Shown: positions 6,959-16,510, counted from the first letter of the stretch. The stretch is DNA of 64,000 nucleotides from Pseudomonas sp. MYb60 (GCF_002979555.1 NZ_PCOZ01000010.1:90720-154719); one strand, 5' to 3'. Numbers and translations are program-made. Notes: generated by a model not told the origin, from the letters alone.

Positions 6959-9475
6959 TCACATCTCCACGACAGGTGAGGTTTCTACGGTAGCCGCGTG
7001 AAAAAGGCGCAACGCCTCGCGCACTTGGCCAGCTTCTTCCAGGCCCAGCACCTGACAGGCAATGATCTGGCAGTCGGCCAGGTCCAGCTCGCGCACGGTG
7101 GCCTTGATGGTCGGGATCAACGGCACGCTGACCGACAACTCATCCACCCCCAGCCCGAGCAACACCGGCACCGCCAGCGCTTCGGACGCCAACGCGCCGC
7201 ACACGCCCACCCATTTGCCGTGGGCATGGGCGGCCTTGACCGTGGTGGCGATCAACCGCAGCACGGCCGGGTGAAAGCTGTCAGCCTGGCTGGCCAGGCG
7301 CGGATGGTCGCGGTCCATGGCCAGGGTGTATTGGGTCAGGTCGTTGGTGCCGATGGAAAAGAAATCCACATGGGGGGCGAACACGTCTGCCATGAGTGCG
7401 GCGGACGGTACTTCGATCATGATGCCCAGCTTTGGCAACTCCTTGAGCCCAAGCGCCAGCGCTTCCTCCTCAAGCATCTTGCGCGCCAGGTGCAGCTCAG
7501 ACAGCAGGCTGACCATCGGCAACATGATGTGCAACCGCGCAAACCCGGTGCTGGCGAGGATCGCCCGGAATTGTTCACGCAGCAGTTCCGGGCGTTCCAG
7601 GCACAAACGGATGCCGCGCAGACCGAGGAACGGGTTGGTCTCGGCGTCCATCGGCACGTAGGCCAAGGGTTTGTCGCCACCCACATCGAGGGTGCGCACC
7701 ACTAGGTTGCGCTCGGCACCCAGGGCACGGGCGATGGCGGTGTAGGTCGCCGCCTGTTCGTCGGGACTTGGGGCACGGTTGCGATCCAGATACAGGAACT
7801 CCGATCTCAGCAGGCCGACGCCTTCGCCGCCGAGGGTCAGGGATTGCTCGACTTCCTGCAACGAAGCCACGTTGGCAGTGACTTCAACGTGATGACCATC
7901 GCGGGTAGTGGCGGGTAACGACGCCTGCGCCACATCGCGCTGATGGCGGAGCACCTGTTGTTTACGCGCAACGTCCAGTTGCTCGATTTCGGCCAGGTTG
8001 GGGTCGAGGTGCAGCTCGCCGTTGTCGGCGTCGAGCAGCACCTGCTTGCCATTGGCCACCGCCAACACCTGCGCCGTAACACCGCAGATAGCCGGCAGGC
8101 CCAGGGCACGGGCGAGGATTGCGACGTGGCTGGTCGCGCCACCACCGACAGTGACAAACCCCAGCACCTTGCGTGTGTCCAGGCCGGCGGTCTGTGAAGG
8201 CGTCAGTTGTTCGGCGATCAGGATCGCGCGCTCCGGCAACTCCCAGGCGCTGTCTTGAATGCCCAGGATCAGTTTCAGCACGCGCTGGCCGACGTCCGCC
8301 AAGTCTGCCGCACGCTCAGCGATCAGCGCGTTGCCCAACCCCTGGAATAGCTTGATGGTCGCGAGCGTCGCACTGTTCCAGGCGAACGCGGCACTCTTGC
8401 CTTCAGCCACTAGGCGGTGGGCATGTTCCAGCAAAGTCGGGTCTTCGAGCAACTCCTGATGCGCGCGAAAAATCTCGGCCTGAGCGCTGCCAGCCGCCTT
8501 GTCCTGCAAAACCTGCAACGCTTCAGTGGCGGCGAGCAAGCCGCGCGTCAAAGCAGCGCGTTCCGTTGCTTCATCCGTGCCTTGCGCCGTGATGATCAGC
8601 TCCGGTTCGGTCACTTGAACGACCTGACCAAACGCCGAGCCCGGTGATGCACACACACCCCGCAGCAAGGTTGCCGGCGACTGCGTTGCGACCGGCTCGG
8701 CAATACTTGCCACTACCTCGCCACAGCCTTCAGCCAACAAGACCACCAGCGCCTTGATCGCCGCCTCGGCGTCCTCGCCCGCCGCGCTCACTTGCAAGGT
8801 ATCGCCCTGCACGGTTTGCAACGCCATGATCGCCACCAGCGATTTGGCGTTGGCACTCTGGGTTTGCTTGTGCAGGTAAATGCTGGCGTTGAAACCTTTC
8901 GCCGTCTGGGCAAATACCGCTGCCGGGCGCGCGTGCAGGCCGTTGGCATTGGGCAAGGTCAGAGGCTTGGAGAACAGGGCATCGCCCTCCTCCTCGTCCG
9001 CCATCGCAACCGTTTCACCTGTGGATAACTGCACCAGCGGCTGGCCCGCCTGCACCAGACCGTCCGCCAGCAGCGTGAACGGCTCGCCGCTGACCACCAG
9101 CATCAAGGTGAGCACACTGCGTGCGTTGAGTGCCACGTAGTCGGCATCGAATTCGATCAACGGCTGCCCGACCTCCACCCGCTGGCCTTCCTGCACCAAC
9201 CGGGTGAAACCCTGGCCCGCCAGGTTCACGGTGTCCAAGCCGATGTGCATCAGCACCTGGACGCCGTTGTCGTCGGTGATACTGACCGCATGCCCACTGT
9301 CCTGAATATTGCTGATCACCCCGGCCAACGGTGCGCACAGGGTCTGCGAGGTCGGGTCGATGCACAGGCCGTCGCCGATCAGGCGGCTGGAAAATACCGG
9401 GTCGGGCACCTGGTCCAGCGCCAGCAGCACACCCGACAGCGGCGCCAGCAGTTCCAGGGGTTGAGTTGTGGTCAT
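6959..9475 (-). CDS. ptsP: PTS EIIA-HPr-EI fusion (phosphoenolpyruvate-protein phosphotransferase)
   Basis: An 838-residue multiphosphoryl transfer protein with three domains: a glucose-type EIIA (about 1-150, His62 and His77, the latter in LMHIGLDTV), HPr (about 170-255, His181 in GLHARPAAVF) and enzyme I (about 270-825, His450 in GGGATSHVAIL, and the PEP-binding SIGTNDLTQY and GVCGALASE motifs). It passes phosphate from PEP through EI and HPr to EIIA, and from there to an EIIB domain. TreP, encoded downstream-facing in the same cluster, has EIIB and EIIC but no EIIA, so this protein completes the chain. Its location with treC, treP and treR supports a trehalose role. Confidence 0.95.
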   Translation of the reverse strand: MTTTQPLELLAPLSGVLLALDQVPDPVFSSRLIGDGLCIDPTSQTLCAPLAGVISNIQDSGHAVSITDDNGVQVLMHIGLDTVNLAGQGFTRLVQEGQRVEVGQPLIEFDADYVALNARSVLTLMLVVSGEPFTLLADGLVQAGQPLVQLSTGETVAMADEEEGDALFSKPLTLPNANGLHARPAAVFAQTAKGFNASIYLHKQTQSANAKSLVAIMALQTVQGDTLQVSAAGEDAEAAIKALVVLLAEGCGEVVASIAEPVATQSPATLLRGVCASPGSAFGQVVQVTEPELIITAQGTDEATERAALTRGLLAATEALQVLQDKAAGSAQAEIFRAHQELLEDPTLLEHAHRLVAEGKSAAFAWNSATLATIKLFQGLGNALIAERAADLADVGQRVLKLILGIQDSAWELPERAILIAEQLTPSQTAGLDTRKVLGFVTVGGGATSHVAILARALGLPAICGVTAQVLAVANGKQVLLDADNGELHLDPNLAEIEQLDVARKQQVLRHQRDVAQASLPATTRDGHHVEVTANVASLQEVEQSLTLGGEGVGLLRSEFLYLDRNRAPSPDEQAATYTAIARALGAERNLVVRTLDVGGDKPLAYVPMDAETNPFLGLRGIRLCLERPELLREQFRAILASTGFARLHIMLPMVSLLSELHLARKMLEEEALALGLKELPKLGIMIEVPSAALMADVFAPHVDFFSIGTNDLTQYTLAMDRDHPRLASQADSFHPAVLRLIATTVKAAHAHGKWVGVCGALASEALAVPVLLGLGVDELSVSVPLIPTIKATVRELDLADCQIIACQVLGLEEAGQVREALRLFHAATVETSPVVEM

Positions 9476-9542
9476 GACTTCACCTGTTGTTGTGTTCTGT
9501 AAAAATCATTGGGCTGATGCGATCCCAGGATGACAACGGTCT

Positions 9543-9632
9543 CATGTGGGAGCTGGCTTGCCTGCGATAGCATCGCCTCAGTTTTCCTGTAAGACCGAGT
9601 CGCCCGCATCGCAGGCAAGCCAGCTCCCACCT
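9543..9632. repeat. REP pair (REPIN) downstream of the porin gene
   Basis: Facing arms TGTGGGAGCTGGCTTGCCTGCGAT and ATCGCAGGCAAGCCAGCTCCCAC are nearly perfect inverted copies about 40 bp apart. This is the same class as 513-588. It lies between the porin stop and the start of the EIIA-HPr-EI gene. Confidence 0.8.
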
Positions 9633-9656
9633 AAAGCGCATTCACATAAGCCTGCG

Positions 9657-10877
9657 TTATTTCCACCAGTACTCGACCTGCACACCAAAATTGGAACCGT
9701 GTCGCGCCGTACCGTAGGCGCCGGTGTCGGACAACGCCGAGCCCGCTGACAGTTCATTCGCCGCACGCTTGGCCGCTTCGTTCCAGCTCGCATAGGTGTA
9801 GTAGACGCGCACTTCCGGCCGCGCCCAGAACGCCGGGCCCTTGGGCGACCAGGTCGGAGCGAAGGTGAATTTGCTCAACTTGCGCGTGCCGCCCGTGGCA
9901 TCCACCTGGTCGTGGCCCAGCTCGGCAACCAGCTTGAATTGCTCACTGATGGCATACCCCGGGCGTACGCCGACCGACATCCAGGTCTGGTCCTGGCTGC
10001 CGGGACGCACGTCCTTTTGATACACGGCTTCAACCTGCCCTCCAAAACGCGGTGTCACCTGCCAGTCGAAAAACTCCACGGCGCGGTAGCTTTTGCTGCT
10101 GTTATCCAGAAAGGTGTTGCCGGTGTAGCCCAGCCCGGTGCCAGGGCCTTCCCCGTACTGCAACGCAAACTTGTTCTTGCCGCCGAGAAACGCGCTCTGC
10201 ACATGCTGCGCGGTAAGCGCCCAGCCACTGTGGGTGTCGCGCCCGCCGGCTTTGGCGATGTAGCTCAGGCCCAGCTCCAGCTCGCCGCCGGGGTTGGTCT
10301 TGAAACCCGCGACGTTGAAGTCATGGCGGGTGGCGTATTCCTTTTGGTACAGGTTGTCCTTGCGGGAAATCGCGTAGCTGTACGTGAGGTCGCCGATCAG
10401 CACGTCCTCGATACCGCCGCCGGTGGCGCTCTGGTTCCAGTAGTAGAAGTCGGAGATATGGATGTCGTTACGTTTGTAGTAGCGCCGCCCGGCCCACAGC
10501 GAGCCGCCATTGAGGCTGGGCAGGTTGGACCACTGCGCGTACATCTGCGGCATGCGCGCAGTGCCGTAGTCGTCGCCCTGGAATCGCGGGGAGCGGTCGT
10601 ATTGGTTGTAAAGCGATGCCATGGCATCGACGCTGAACACCGAACCGTCGTCGAGGGTGAGCACGTCCTGGCGCAATTCCAGTTCGGCGTATTGCTCGCA
10701 CTCGTTACCCAAGCGGTATTTGGATTGCGCCCCCGGCAGTTGAAAACATTGCTGCTTGCCGCTGCCCGTAGAGGTCCCCGCGCCACTGCGCAGGTAACCG
10801 CCGAATTCCAGGGCTTGCGCGCCCACTGGCAGGCTCAGGCACGACGCAACGAGGCCCAGCTTTATGGTTGTTTTCAT
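9657..10877 (-). CDS. LamB-like maltoporin / carbohydrate porin
   Basis: A 406-residue outer-membrane protein. A cleavable signal peptide (MKTTIKLGLVASCLSLPVGAQA) is followed by LEFGGYLRSGAG, the mature start typical of LamB porins. Repeated amphipathic strands, a WAGRRYYKRNDIHISDFYYWNQS segment shared by LamB members, and the terminal VEYWWK complete a beta-barrel. It should let trehalose or similar glucosides across the outer membrane. The start at 10877 gives an intact signal peptide; upstream in-frame codons do not. It lies 69 bp after treC in the same direction. Confidence 0.9.
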   Translation of the reverse strand: MKTTIKLGLVASCLSLPVGAQALEFGGYLRSGAGTSTGSGKQQCFQLPGAQSKYRLGNECEQYAELELRQDVLTLDDGSVFSVDAMASLYNQYDRSPRFQGDDYGTARMPQMYAQWSNLPSLNGGSLWAGRRYYKRNDIHISDFYYWNQSATGGGIEDVLIGDLTYSYAISRKDNLYQKEYATRHDFNVAGFKTNPGGELELGLSYIAKAGGRDTHSGWALTAQHVQSAFLGGKNKFALQYGEGPGTGLGYTGNTFLDNSSKSYRAVEFFDWQVTPRFGGQVEAVYQKDVRPGSQDQTWMSVGVRPGYAISEQFKLVAELGHDQVDATGGTRKLSKFTFAPTWSPKGPAFWARPEVRVYYTYASWNEAAKRAANELSAGSALSDTGAYGTARHGSNFGVQVEYWWK

Positions 10878-10946
10878 GAAGCACTCCGATATTTTTATTA
10901 TGGTTTTTGAAGCGCCCCGTGCTCCCACACGGGGGTACAACGGGTC

Positions 10947-12593
10947 TCAATCGTTGAGGTACAGCACAAACGATTCGTAGGGGCGCAGCGCTACCGTGCC
11001 CTTACGACGCGGGCAGTCGGGGTAGTTGCTGATCAGCAGGCGCTGTTCGGTGGCCGCGTTGATCACGTCGTCCGGCAGTTGGATGTCGCACGCCGTGCCG
11101 TAGAAGTTGTTCAACACCAGCAGGCGCTCGCCATGGCCTTCCCGCAGGTAGGCCCAGACCTGCGGATGGCCTTGCAGCAGTTCGCGGTAAACGCCGTCCA
11201 GGATCAGCGGCTCGTGACGGCGCAAGGCAATCAGCGCGCGGTAGTGATGCAGCACGGAATCGGGGTCATCCAACTGGCTTTCGACGTTGATGCGTGAGGC
11301 ATTGGCCGCAATGCCGATCCACGGCTCCGCGCTGCTGAAACCGGCGTTTTCCCCGGCACTCCACTGCATCGGCGTACGCCCGTTGTCCCGCGACTTCTGC
11401 ATGATCGCCGCCATGCTCGACGCCTCGGACTCTCCCGCATCGCGCTTGAGGCGGAAGATGTTCAGGGTCTCCACATCGCGGTAGTGCGAGATGCTGTCGA
11501 AGCCCGGATTGGTCATCCCCAGCTCTTCGCCCTGGTACACGTAAGGCGTGCCCTGGAGGAAGTGCAGTGCGGTCGCCAGCATCTTCGCCGAGACCACGCG
11601 ATGCTCGCCGTCGTTGCCGAAACGCGAGACCACCCGCGGCTGATCGTGGTTACACCAGAACAGCGCATTCCAGCCACCACCGGCCTGCATGCCCAGTTGC
11701 CAGTCGGAAAAAATCTGCTTGAGCTGGAGGAAATCGAAGTCGGCCTTCACCCACTTCTGCAGGTTCGGGTAATCCACTTTCAGGTGATGAAAGTTGAAGG
11801 TCATCGACAACTCTTTCGACTCGGGACGCGAGTAGCGAATGCAGTGGTCGAGGCTGGTGGACGACATCTCGCCGACATTGATCAGGTCGTGTCCGTCGAA
11901 AACTTCACGGTGCATTTCCTGCAAGTACTCATGCACGTGGGGGCCGTCGGTGTAGAAACGTCGACCGTCGCTGTTGTCCTCGGGAAAATCGGCGGGCTTG
12001 GAGATCAGGTTGATCACATCCAGGCGAAAGCCGCCCACGCCCTTGTCGCGCCAGAAGCGCATCAGCTTGAACACTTCGGCGCGCACCTTGGGGTTGTCCC
12101 AATTGAGGTCGGCCTGGGTGTGGTCGAACAGGTGCAGGAAATATTGGCCGGTTTGCGCCTCGTATTCCCAGGCCGAGCCGCCGAACTTGGATTCCCAGTT
12201 ATTGGGCTGGTCGCGCCAGATGTAGAAATCGCGGTACGGGTTATCGAGGCTGCTGCGCGCCTGCTGGAACCATTCGTGCTCGATGGAGGTGTGGTTGACC
12301 ACGATGTCGAGCATCAGCTTGATACCGCGCTTGGCCGCTTCGCAGATCAACAGGTCGCAGTCGGCCATGGTGCCGTAGCTGGGGTCGATGGCGTAGTAAT
12401 CGCTGATGTCGTAACCGTTGTCTCGTTGCGGCGAGCGCAGGAACGGAGTGATCCACAGGCAGTCGACGCCCAGCCACTGGAGATAGTCGAGCTTGTCCAC
12501 GATGCCCAGCAGGTCACCGGTGGCGTTACCCGCATGGCTGTGGAAGCTTTTTGGGTAGATCTGGTAGATCACCGAATGTTGCCAGGTTTGCAT
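10947..12593 (-). CDS. treC: Trehalose-6-phosphate hydrolase (alpha,alpha-phosphotrehalase)
   Basis: A 548-residue GH13 enzyme that splits trehalose-6-phosphate into glucose and glucose-6-phosphate in the cytoplasm. The N-terminus WQHSVIYQIYPKSFHSHAGN and GVDCLWITPFLRSPQRDNGYDISDYYAID are GH13_29 hallmarks. The nucleophile Asp is in GFRLDVINLIS, the acid/base Glu in NVGEMSS, and the third carboxylate in WCNHDQPRVVSRF. The start at 12593 gives the family length. A GGGG-rich ribosome site precedes it. It lies between the treP permease gene and the porin gene. Confidence 0.95.
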   Translation of the reverse strand: MQTWQHSVIYQIYPKSFHSHAGNATGDLLGIVDKLDYLQWLGVDCLWITPFLRSPQRDNGYDISDYYAIDPSYGTMADCDLLICEAAKRGIKLMLDIVVNHTSIEHEWFQQARSSLDNPYRDFYIWRDQPNNWESKFGGSAWEYEAQTGQYFLHLFDHTQADLNWDNPKVRAEVFKLMRFWRDKGVGGFRLDVINLISKPADFPEDNSDGRRFYTDGPHVHEYLQEMHREVFDGHDLINVGEMSSTSLDHCIRYSRPESKELSMTFNFHHLKVDYPNLQKWVKADFDFLQLKQIFSDWQLGMQAGGGWNALFWCNHDQPRVVSRFGNDGEHRVVSAKMLATALHFLQGTPYVYQGEELGMTNPGFDSISHYRDVETLNIFRLKRDAGESEASSMAAIMQKSRDNGRTPMQWSAGENAGFSSAEPWIGIAANASRINVESQLDDPDSVLHHYRALIALRRHEPLILDGVYRELLQGHPQVWAYLREGHGERLLVLNNFYGTACDIQLPDDVINAATEQRLLISNYPDCPRRKGTVALRPYESFVLYLND

Positions 12594-12635
12594 GGGGGGT
12601 TCCTTCAGTTGATTGGGTGCTGGCCTCTCGGGCCT

Positions 12636-12690
12636 CATCGGGGGCAAGCCCCCTCCCACATTTAAAATGCGTGCCCATGTGGGAGCAGCG
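12636..12690. repeat. REP pair between treP and treC
   Basis: TCGGGGGCAAGCCCCCTCCCACATTT faces ATGTGGGAGCAGCGTGCCCCCCGA across a short spacer. It is a GGGGGCAAGCCCCC-class inverted pair inside the tre operon, where its hairpin could uncouple expression of treP from treC. Confidence 0.75.
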
Positions 12691-12710
12691 TGCCCCCCGA
12701 TAGCGATGGT

Positions 12711-14153
12711 TCAGGCAACGCGATAACCAGGCCGAACAATCTTCATGCTCAGCGCACAGGTCAGAACAAACGGCACCACCATCGCGATCACCATGCCAAT
12801 CACAAACACCGCGATGGACTGCGGCACGATGGAGATGAACCCCGGCAAGCCACCCACCCCGATGGCCGAGGCCTGCACCTTGTTCAGCGCGAGGAAAATG
12901 CTGCCCAACGCCGAGCCCACCAGCGCGGCATAGAAGGGAAACTTGAAGCGCAGATTCACCCCGAACATCGCCGGTTCAGTGATGCCGAAATAAGCGGAAA
13001 TAGCGGAGGTCGAGGCCATGCTTTTATCCCGCGCGTTGCGGGTCATGTAGAACACCGCCAGCGCAGCGCTGCCCTGGGCCAGGTTGGACATGACGATCAT
13101 CGGCCAGATAAAGGTGCCGCCTTGGGTTGAGATGAGTTGCAGGTCCACGGCAAGGAACATGTGGTGCATGCCGGTGATCACCAGCGGCGCATACAGCAGG
13201 CCGAAAATCGCCCCGCCGACCATCGGTGCCAGGTCAAACAGGGCGACCACGCCTTCGGTGATCAGGATGCCGAGGTGACGCGTTACCGGACCGATAATGG
13301 CCAGGGCGAGCACGCCGGTGACGACGATGGTGGTGATCGGCACGACCAGCAATTGAATCGCGTTGGGCACTCGCGCCCGCAACCCTTTCTCGATCACGCT
13401 CATCACAAAGGCAGCCATAAGAATCGGCAGGATCTGCCCCTGGTAGCCGACTTTTTCAATCTGGAACCAGCCGAAAATATCGAAGTACGGCAGGCTCTGG
13501 CCGTCCAGACCGGCGACCGCCTTGCCATAGTTCCAGGCGTTGAGCAGGTCCGGATGCACCAGCATCAGGCCCAGCACGATGCCGAGGATTTCACTGCCGC
13601 CAAAGCGCTTGGCCGCCGACCAGCCCACCAACGCCGGCAGGAATACGAACGAAGTGTTGGCCATCAGGTTGATCAGGCTCCACAGGCCATCCAGGTTTGG
13701 ATAGGCCTCCAGCAGCGTCTGACCCTCGATGAACATGCCCTTGGCGCCCATCAGGTTGTTCACGCCCATCAGCAGGCCGGCGATGATCAGCGCGGGCAGG
13801 ATCGGCATGAACACATCGGAGAACACCCGCACCAGACGCTGCATGGCGTTGGTCTTGTCGGCGCCCTTCTTCTTCACATCGGCAATGGTGGCGGCGGCGA
13901 GGCCGGTCTGCTCGCGCAGGGCCGCGTAGACCTTTTCCACTTCGCCAGGGCCGATAACGACTTGAAACAGGCCGCCGGTGAAAAACGAGCCCTTGACCAG
14001 GTCGACCTGGTTCAGCGCGCTGCTGTTGACCAGGCTCGGGTCCTTGAGCGCCAGGCGCAGGCGGGTCACACAGTGGGCGGCTTGCTCAAGGTTGTCGCTG
14101 CCGCCGAGGTGCTCGAGGATCTCGCGGGCAATGTTGGAATAGTCGTGGCTCAT
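12711..14153 (-). CDS. treP: PTS trehalose-specific EIIBC permease
   Basis: A 480-residue inner-membrane permease. Residues 1-85 are the EIIB domain with the phosphorylated Cys28 in AAHCVTRLRLAL. The remainder is a glucose-superfamily EIIC with about ten hydrophobic segments and the GITEPAMFGV motif. It imports trehalose while phosphorylating it to trehalose-6-phosphate. There is no EIIA domain, so phosphate must come from the EIIA-HPr-EI fusion at 6959-9475. It is the first gene of the operon, and two TreR-type operators lie 48-91 bp upstream of its start. Confidence 0.95.
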   Translation of the reverse strand: MSHDYSNIAREILEHLGGSDNLEQAAHCVTRLRLALKDPSLVNSSALNQVDLVKGSFFTGGLFQVVIGPGEVEKVYAALREQTGLAAATIADVKKKGADKTNAMQRLVRVFSDVFMPILPALIIAGLLMGVNNLMGAKGMFIEGQTLLEAYPNLDGLWSLINLMANTSFVFLPALVGWSAAKRFGGSEILGIVLGLMLVHPDLLNAWNYGKAVAGLDGQSLPYFDIFGWFQIEKVGYQGQILPILMAAFVMSVIEKGLRARVPNAIQLLVVPITTIVVTGVLALAIIGPVTRHLGILITEGVVALFDLAPMVGGAIFGLLYAPLVITGMHHMFLAVDLQLISTQGGTFIWPMIVMSNLAQGSAALAVFYMTRNARDKSMASTSAISAYFGITEPAMFGVNLRFKFPFYAALVGSALGSIFLALNKVQASAIGVGGLPGFISIVPQSIAVFVIGMVIAMVVPFVLTCALSMKIVRPGYRVA

Positions 14154-14200
14154 GCTGGGTTTCCACTTTGATTTTTTTATTGGGGGAACGAAGGCAAACG

Positions 14201-14218
14201 TACTCGTCTGTACGAGTT
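14201..14218. promoter_or_regulatory. TreR operator, copy 1
   Basis: TACTCGTCTGTACGAGTT contains the perfect inverted repeat ACTCGT-ctgt-ACGAGT. GntR/TreR-family repressors bind short palindromes of this size. It is 48 bp upstream of the treP start and 26 bp from a second copy (centre to centre). Confidence 0.75.
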
Positions 14219-14226
14219 AAAGCAAC

Positions 14227-14244
14227 AACTCGTCTGTACGAGTT
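14227..14244. promoter_or_regulatory. TreR operator, copy 2
   Basis: AACTCGTCTGTACGAGTT is the same palindrome as copy 1, with one extra base pair of symmetry. The identical centres and the 26-bp offset suggest two TreR dimers bound to the treP-treR promoter region. Confidence 0.75.
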
Positions 14245-14374
14245 GCATTTTGTTTATTTTTTGTAGGTCAGCCCATCGCTGCAAGCCGCATAAATCCAAG
14301 GGTCTAATGGACAAACAGCCGCTCTGCCACTAAGGTTCCTGCCTTGACCGCAACCCCGGCAAAGAGCCATCCCC

Positions 14375-15079
14375 ATGAGCAAATACAACCAGATCTATAC
14401 GGATCTGCTTGCTAGCATCACCACCGAACGCCTGCAACGCGGCACGCGCCTTCCCTCCGAAACCGAATTGATGGACAGCTACCAGGCGAGCCGAGGCACC
14501 GTGCGTCGGGCAATAGAGCAGTTGCAGGAGCGGGGGTTTGCGCAAAAAATCCACGGCAAGGGCACCTTTGTGCTGTCGCCCAACCCGATCGAGTTCCAGC
14601 TGGGCGGCATCGTCAGCTTCCACGAAACCCATGCGGACCTGGGCGAAGACGTACACACCGACGTGGTCGAATTCACCCAGTTCCCGCTGGAAGGCTCACT
14701 GCTGCAACATATCGAAGCCGAGCCCGGCACCCTGATCACCCGGATCAAACGGGTCCGGCGCATCGGCGGCAAACGGGTGATCCTGGATATCAACCACTTC
14801 GTCGCCGAGGTGATCCCCGGCCTCGACCGGGCGATTGCCGAACAGTCGATCTACGCGTTCATCGAGCAGACCCTGCACCTGCAGATCGCCTACGCCCAGC
14901 GCACCATCGAAGCCCTGCCCCGCAGCAAAGACGACCAGGCACACCTCGACCTCGATGGCCAAAGCCATGTGATCGTGGTGAGCAACCAGACATTTTTGCA
15001 GGATGGGCGGCAGTTCGAGTACACCGAGTCGCGGCATACGCTGGACAAGTTTTACTTTTCGGATATTGCGCGGCGCTAA
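14375..15079 (+). CDS. treR: Trehalose operon repressor, GntR family
   Basis: A 234-residue regulator. Residues 1-70 are a winged HTH of the GntR type (RLPSETELMDSYQASRGTVRRAIEQL), followed by a UTRA ligand-binding domain (about 95-230). TreR proteins of this class release DNA on binding trehalose-6-phosphate; that ligand is inferred from context. It is divergent from treP, with the paired operators lying between them, so it probably controls the operon and perhaps itself. The gene ends in a hairpin that overlaps its stop codon. Confidence 0.92.
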   Translation: MSKYNQIYTDLLASITTERLQRGTRLPSETELMDSYQASRGTVRRAIEQLQERGFAQKIHGKGTFVLSPNPIEFQLGGIVSFHETHADLGEDVHTDVVEFTQFPLEGSLLQHIEAEPGTLITRIKRVRRIGGKRVILDINHFVAEVIPGLDRAIAEQSIYAFIEQTLHLQIAYAQRTIEALPRSKDDQAHLDLDGQSHVIVVSNQTFLQDGRQFEYTESRHTLDKFYFSDIARR

Positions 15080-15097
15080 GGCACCGGGCGGTGCCTT
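15078..15097. terminator. Hairpin between convergent treR and monooxygenase genes
   Basis: AAGGCACC-gggc-GGTGCCTT is an 8-bp perfect stem with a 4-nt loop that overlaps the treR stop codon. It is not followed by a T-run on either strand, so it may be a weak bidirectional stop. Confidence 0.5.
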
Positions 15098-15109
15098 GGA
15101 CATGCTGGT

Positions 15110-16510
15110 TCAGGTGAACCGCAATGGCACCGCCGGCTGCTTCAACGTCTGCGCATCGCGGTAACGGGTAGCAAAGTGCTCGGCCGGCAAGCGTCCGTTG
15201 CCCTTGCCGAACAAGCGCTCGCGCAGGGTTTCCCCCGGCTCGTACGCCTGGCGGAACCGCCCGCGCCGGCGCAGTTCCGGGATCACCAGGTCGATGAAAT
15301 CCCGCGCTGTTTCGAACGACAGGAACTGGCGCAGGTTGATGCCGTCGATGCCGTCTTCATCCAGCCATTTTTCGATTGTATCGGCCACTTCAGTGGGTGT
15401 GCCGGCGACGAAGAAAAAGTCCTGGTCGAGGCTGCCGATGCGGTCCAGCGCCTGCCCGACGGTTTCACCCGGCGGGAAGTAGTCCCGGGACAGCGATGGC
15501 AGCTGTTCGCGCTGGAATACGTGTTCGATCAGTTCGTCACGCGGGTACGCCAAAAGGTCGATGGGCATCTGGAAGTGCGCCATCGAACCCTCGACGCTGA
15601 GCCGTTCGCGGTAACTCTCCACTTTGCGCGCCACCTCGATATCAGTCTCGGCGACGATCACCGAAGCCATCACCAGAAACTTGATGCTGTCGGCCCTGCG
15701 CCCATGCTCCACCGCTTTGGCACGCATGGTCGCGATGTTGCGCCGCACGGTGTCGTGGGTGCGTCCGCCGGTGAACACCACTTCGGCGTGGCGCCCGGCG
15801 AACTCGATACCCGCCGGCGATCCCGTGGCCTGGAACAGCACTGGCGTACGCTGGCGTGACGGCTGGCACAGGTGCGGGCCGGCGACCTTGAAATGCTCGC
15901 CTTCGTGGTTGATGTAACGCACCTTGCCCGGATCGGTGTACACCCGCTGCTCGCGGTCCTGGATCACCGCGTCATCGTCCCACGAACCCTCCCAGAGTTT
16001 GTACAGCACATCCAGGTACTCGTCGGCGATCTCGTAGCGCCGGTCGTGGGCGACTTCGCCCTCATGGCCGAAATTGCGCGCGGCGTTGGGCAGATACGAG
16101 GTGACGATGTTCCAGCCCATGCGACCCTTGGTCAGGTGATCAAGGGTACTCATGCGCCGCGCAAACGAAAACGGCGGTTCGTAGGTGGTCGAAAACGTCA
16201 CCCCAAACCCCAGGTTGCGAGTCACCGCCGCCATCGCCGATACCACCATCAGCGGGTCGTTGCTGGGGATCTGCATGCCTTCGCGCAAGGCGGTTTCCGG
16301 GCCGTTGCGAAAGGCATCGTAGGTGCCGGTCACATCGGCCAGGAACACCGCATCGAAGCCGCCGCGTTCGAGCAATTGCGCCAATTCGATCCAGTAGTCC
16401 AGGTCGTTGAAACGATGCCGGTTGTTGTCCGGATGAGTCCACAGGCCGTGGGTGATGTGGCTCACGCAGCTCATTTCGAAGAGGTTGACGTGTAGAGGTT
16501 TCAAGCTCAT
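15110..16510 (-). CDS. LLM-class flavin-dependent monooxygenase (NtaA/SnaA/DszA family)
   Basis: A 466-residue luciferase-like monooxygenase. Family features include GLWTHPDN near the start, FLADVTGTYD, VVSAMAAVTRNLGFGVTFSTTYEPPFSFARRMSTLDHLTKGRMGWNIVTSY in the flavin-binding core, and a GSPAGIEFAGRHAEVVFTGG block. Members use FMNH2 from a partner reductase and O2 to oxidise substrates such as nitrilotriacetate or dibenzothiophene sulfone. The start at 16510 has TGGA about 8 nt upstream; an ATG at 16522 is possible. It follows the TonB receptor gene after 20 nt. No flavin reductase is encoded nearby. An organosulfur substrate is inferred from context. Confidence 0.9.
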   Translation of the reverse strand: MSLKPLHVNLFEMSCVSHITHGLWTHPDNNRHRFNDLDYWIELAQLLERGGFDAVFLADVTGTYDAFRNGPETALREGMQIPSNDPLMVVSAMAAVTRNLGFGVTFSTTYEPPFSFARRMSTLDHLTKGRMGWNIVTSYLPNAARNFGHEGEVAHDRRYEIADEYLDVLYKLWEGSWDDDAVIQDREQRVYTDPGKVRYINHEGEHFKVAGPHLCQPSRQRTPVLFQATGSPAGIEFAGRHAEVVFTGGRTHDTVRRNIATMRAKAVEHGRRADSIKFLVMASVIVAETDIEVARKVESYRERLSVEGSMAHFQMPIDLLAYPRDELIEHVFQREQLPSLSRDYFPPGETVGQALDRIGSLDQDFFFVAGTPTEVADTIEKWLDEDGIDGINLRQFLSFETARDFIDLVIPELRRRGRFRQAYEPGETLRERLFGKGNGRLPAEHFATRYRDAQTLKQPAVPLRFT

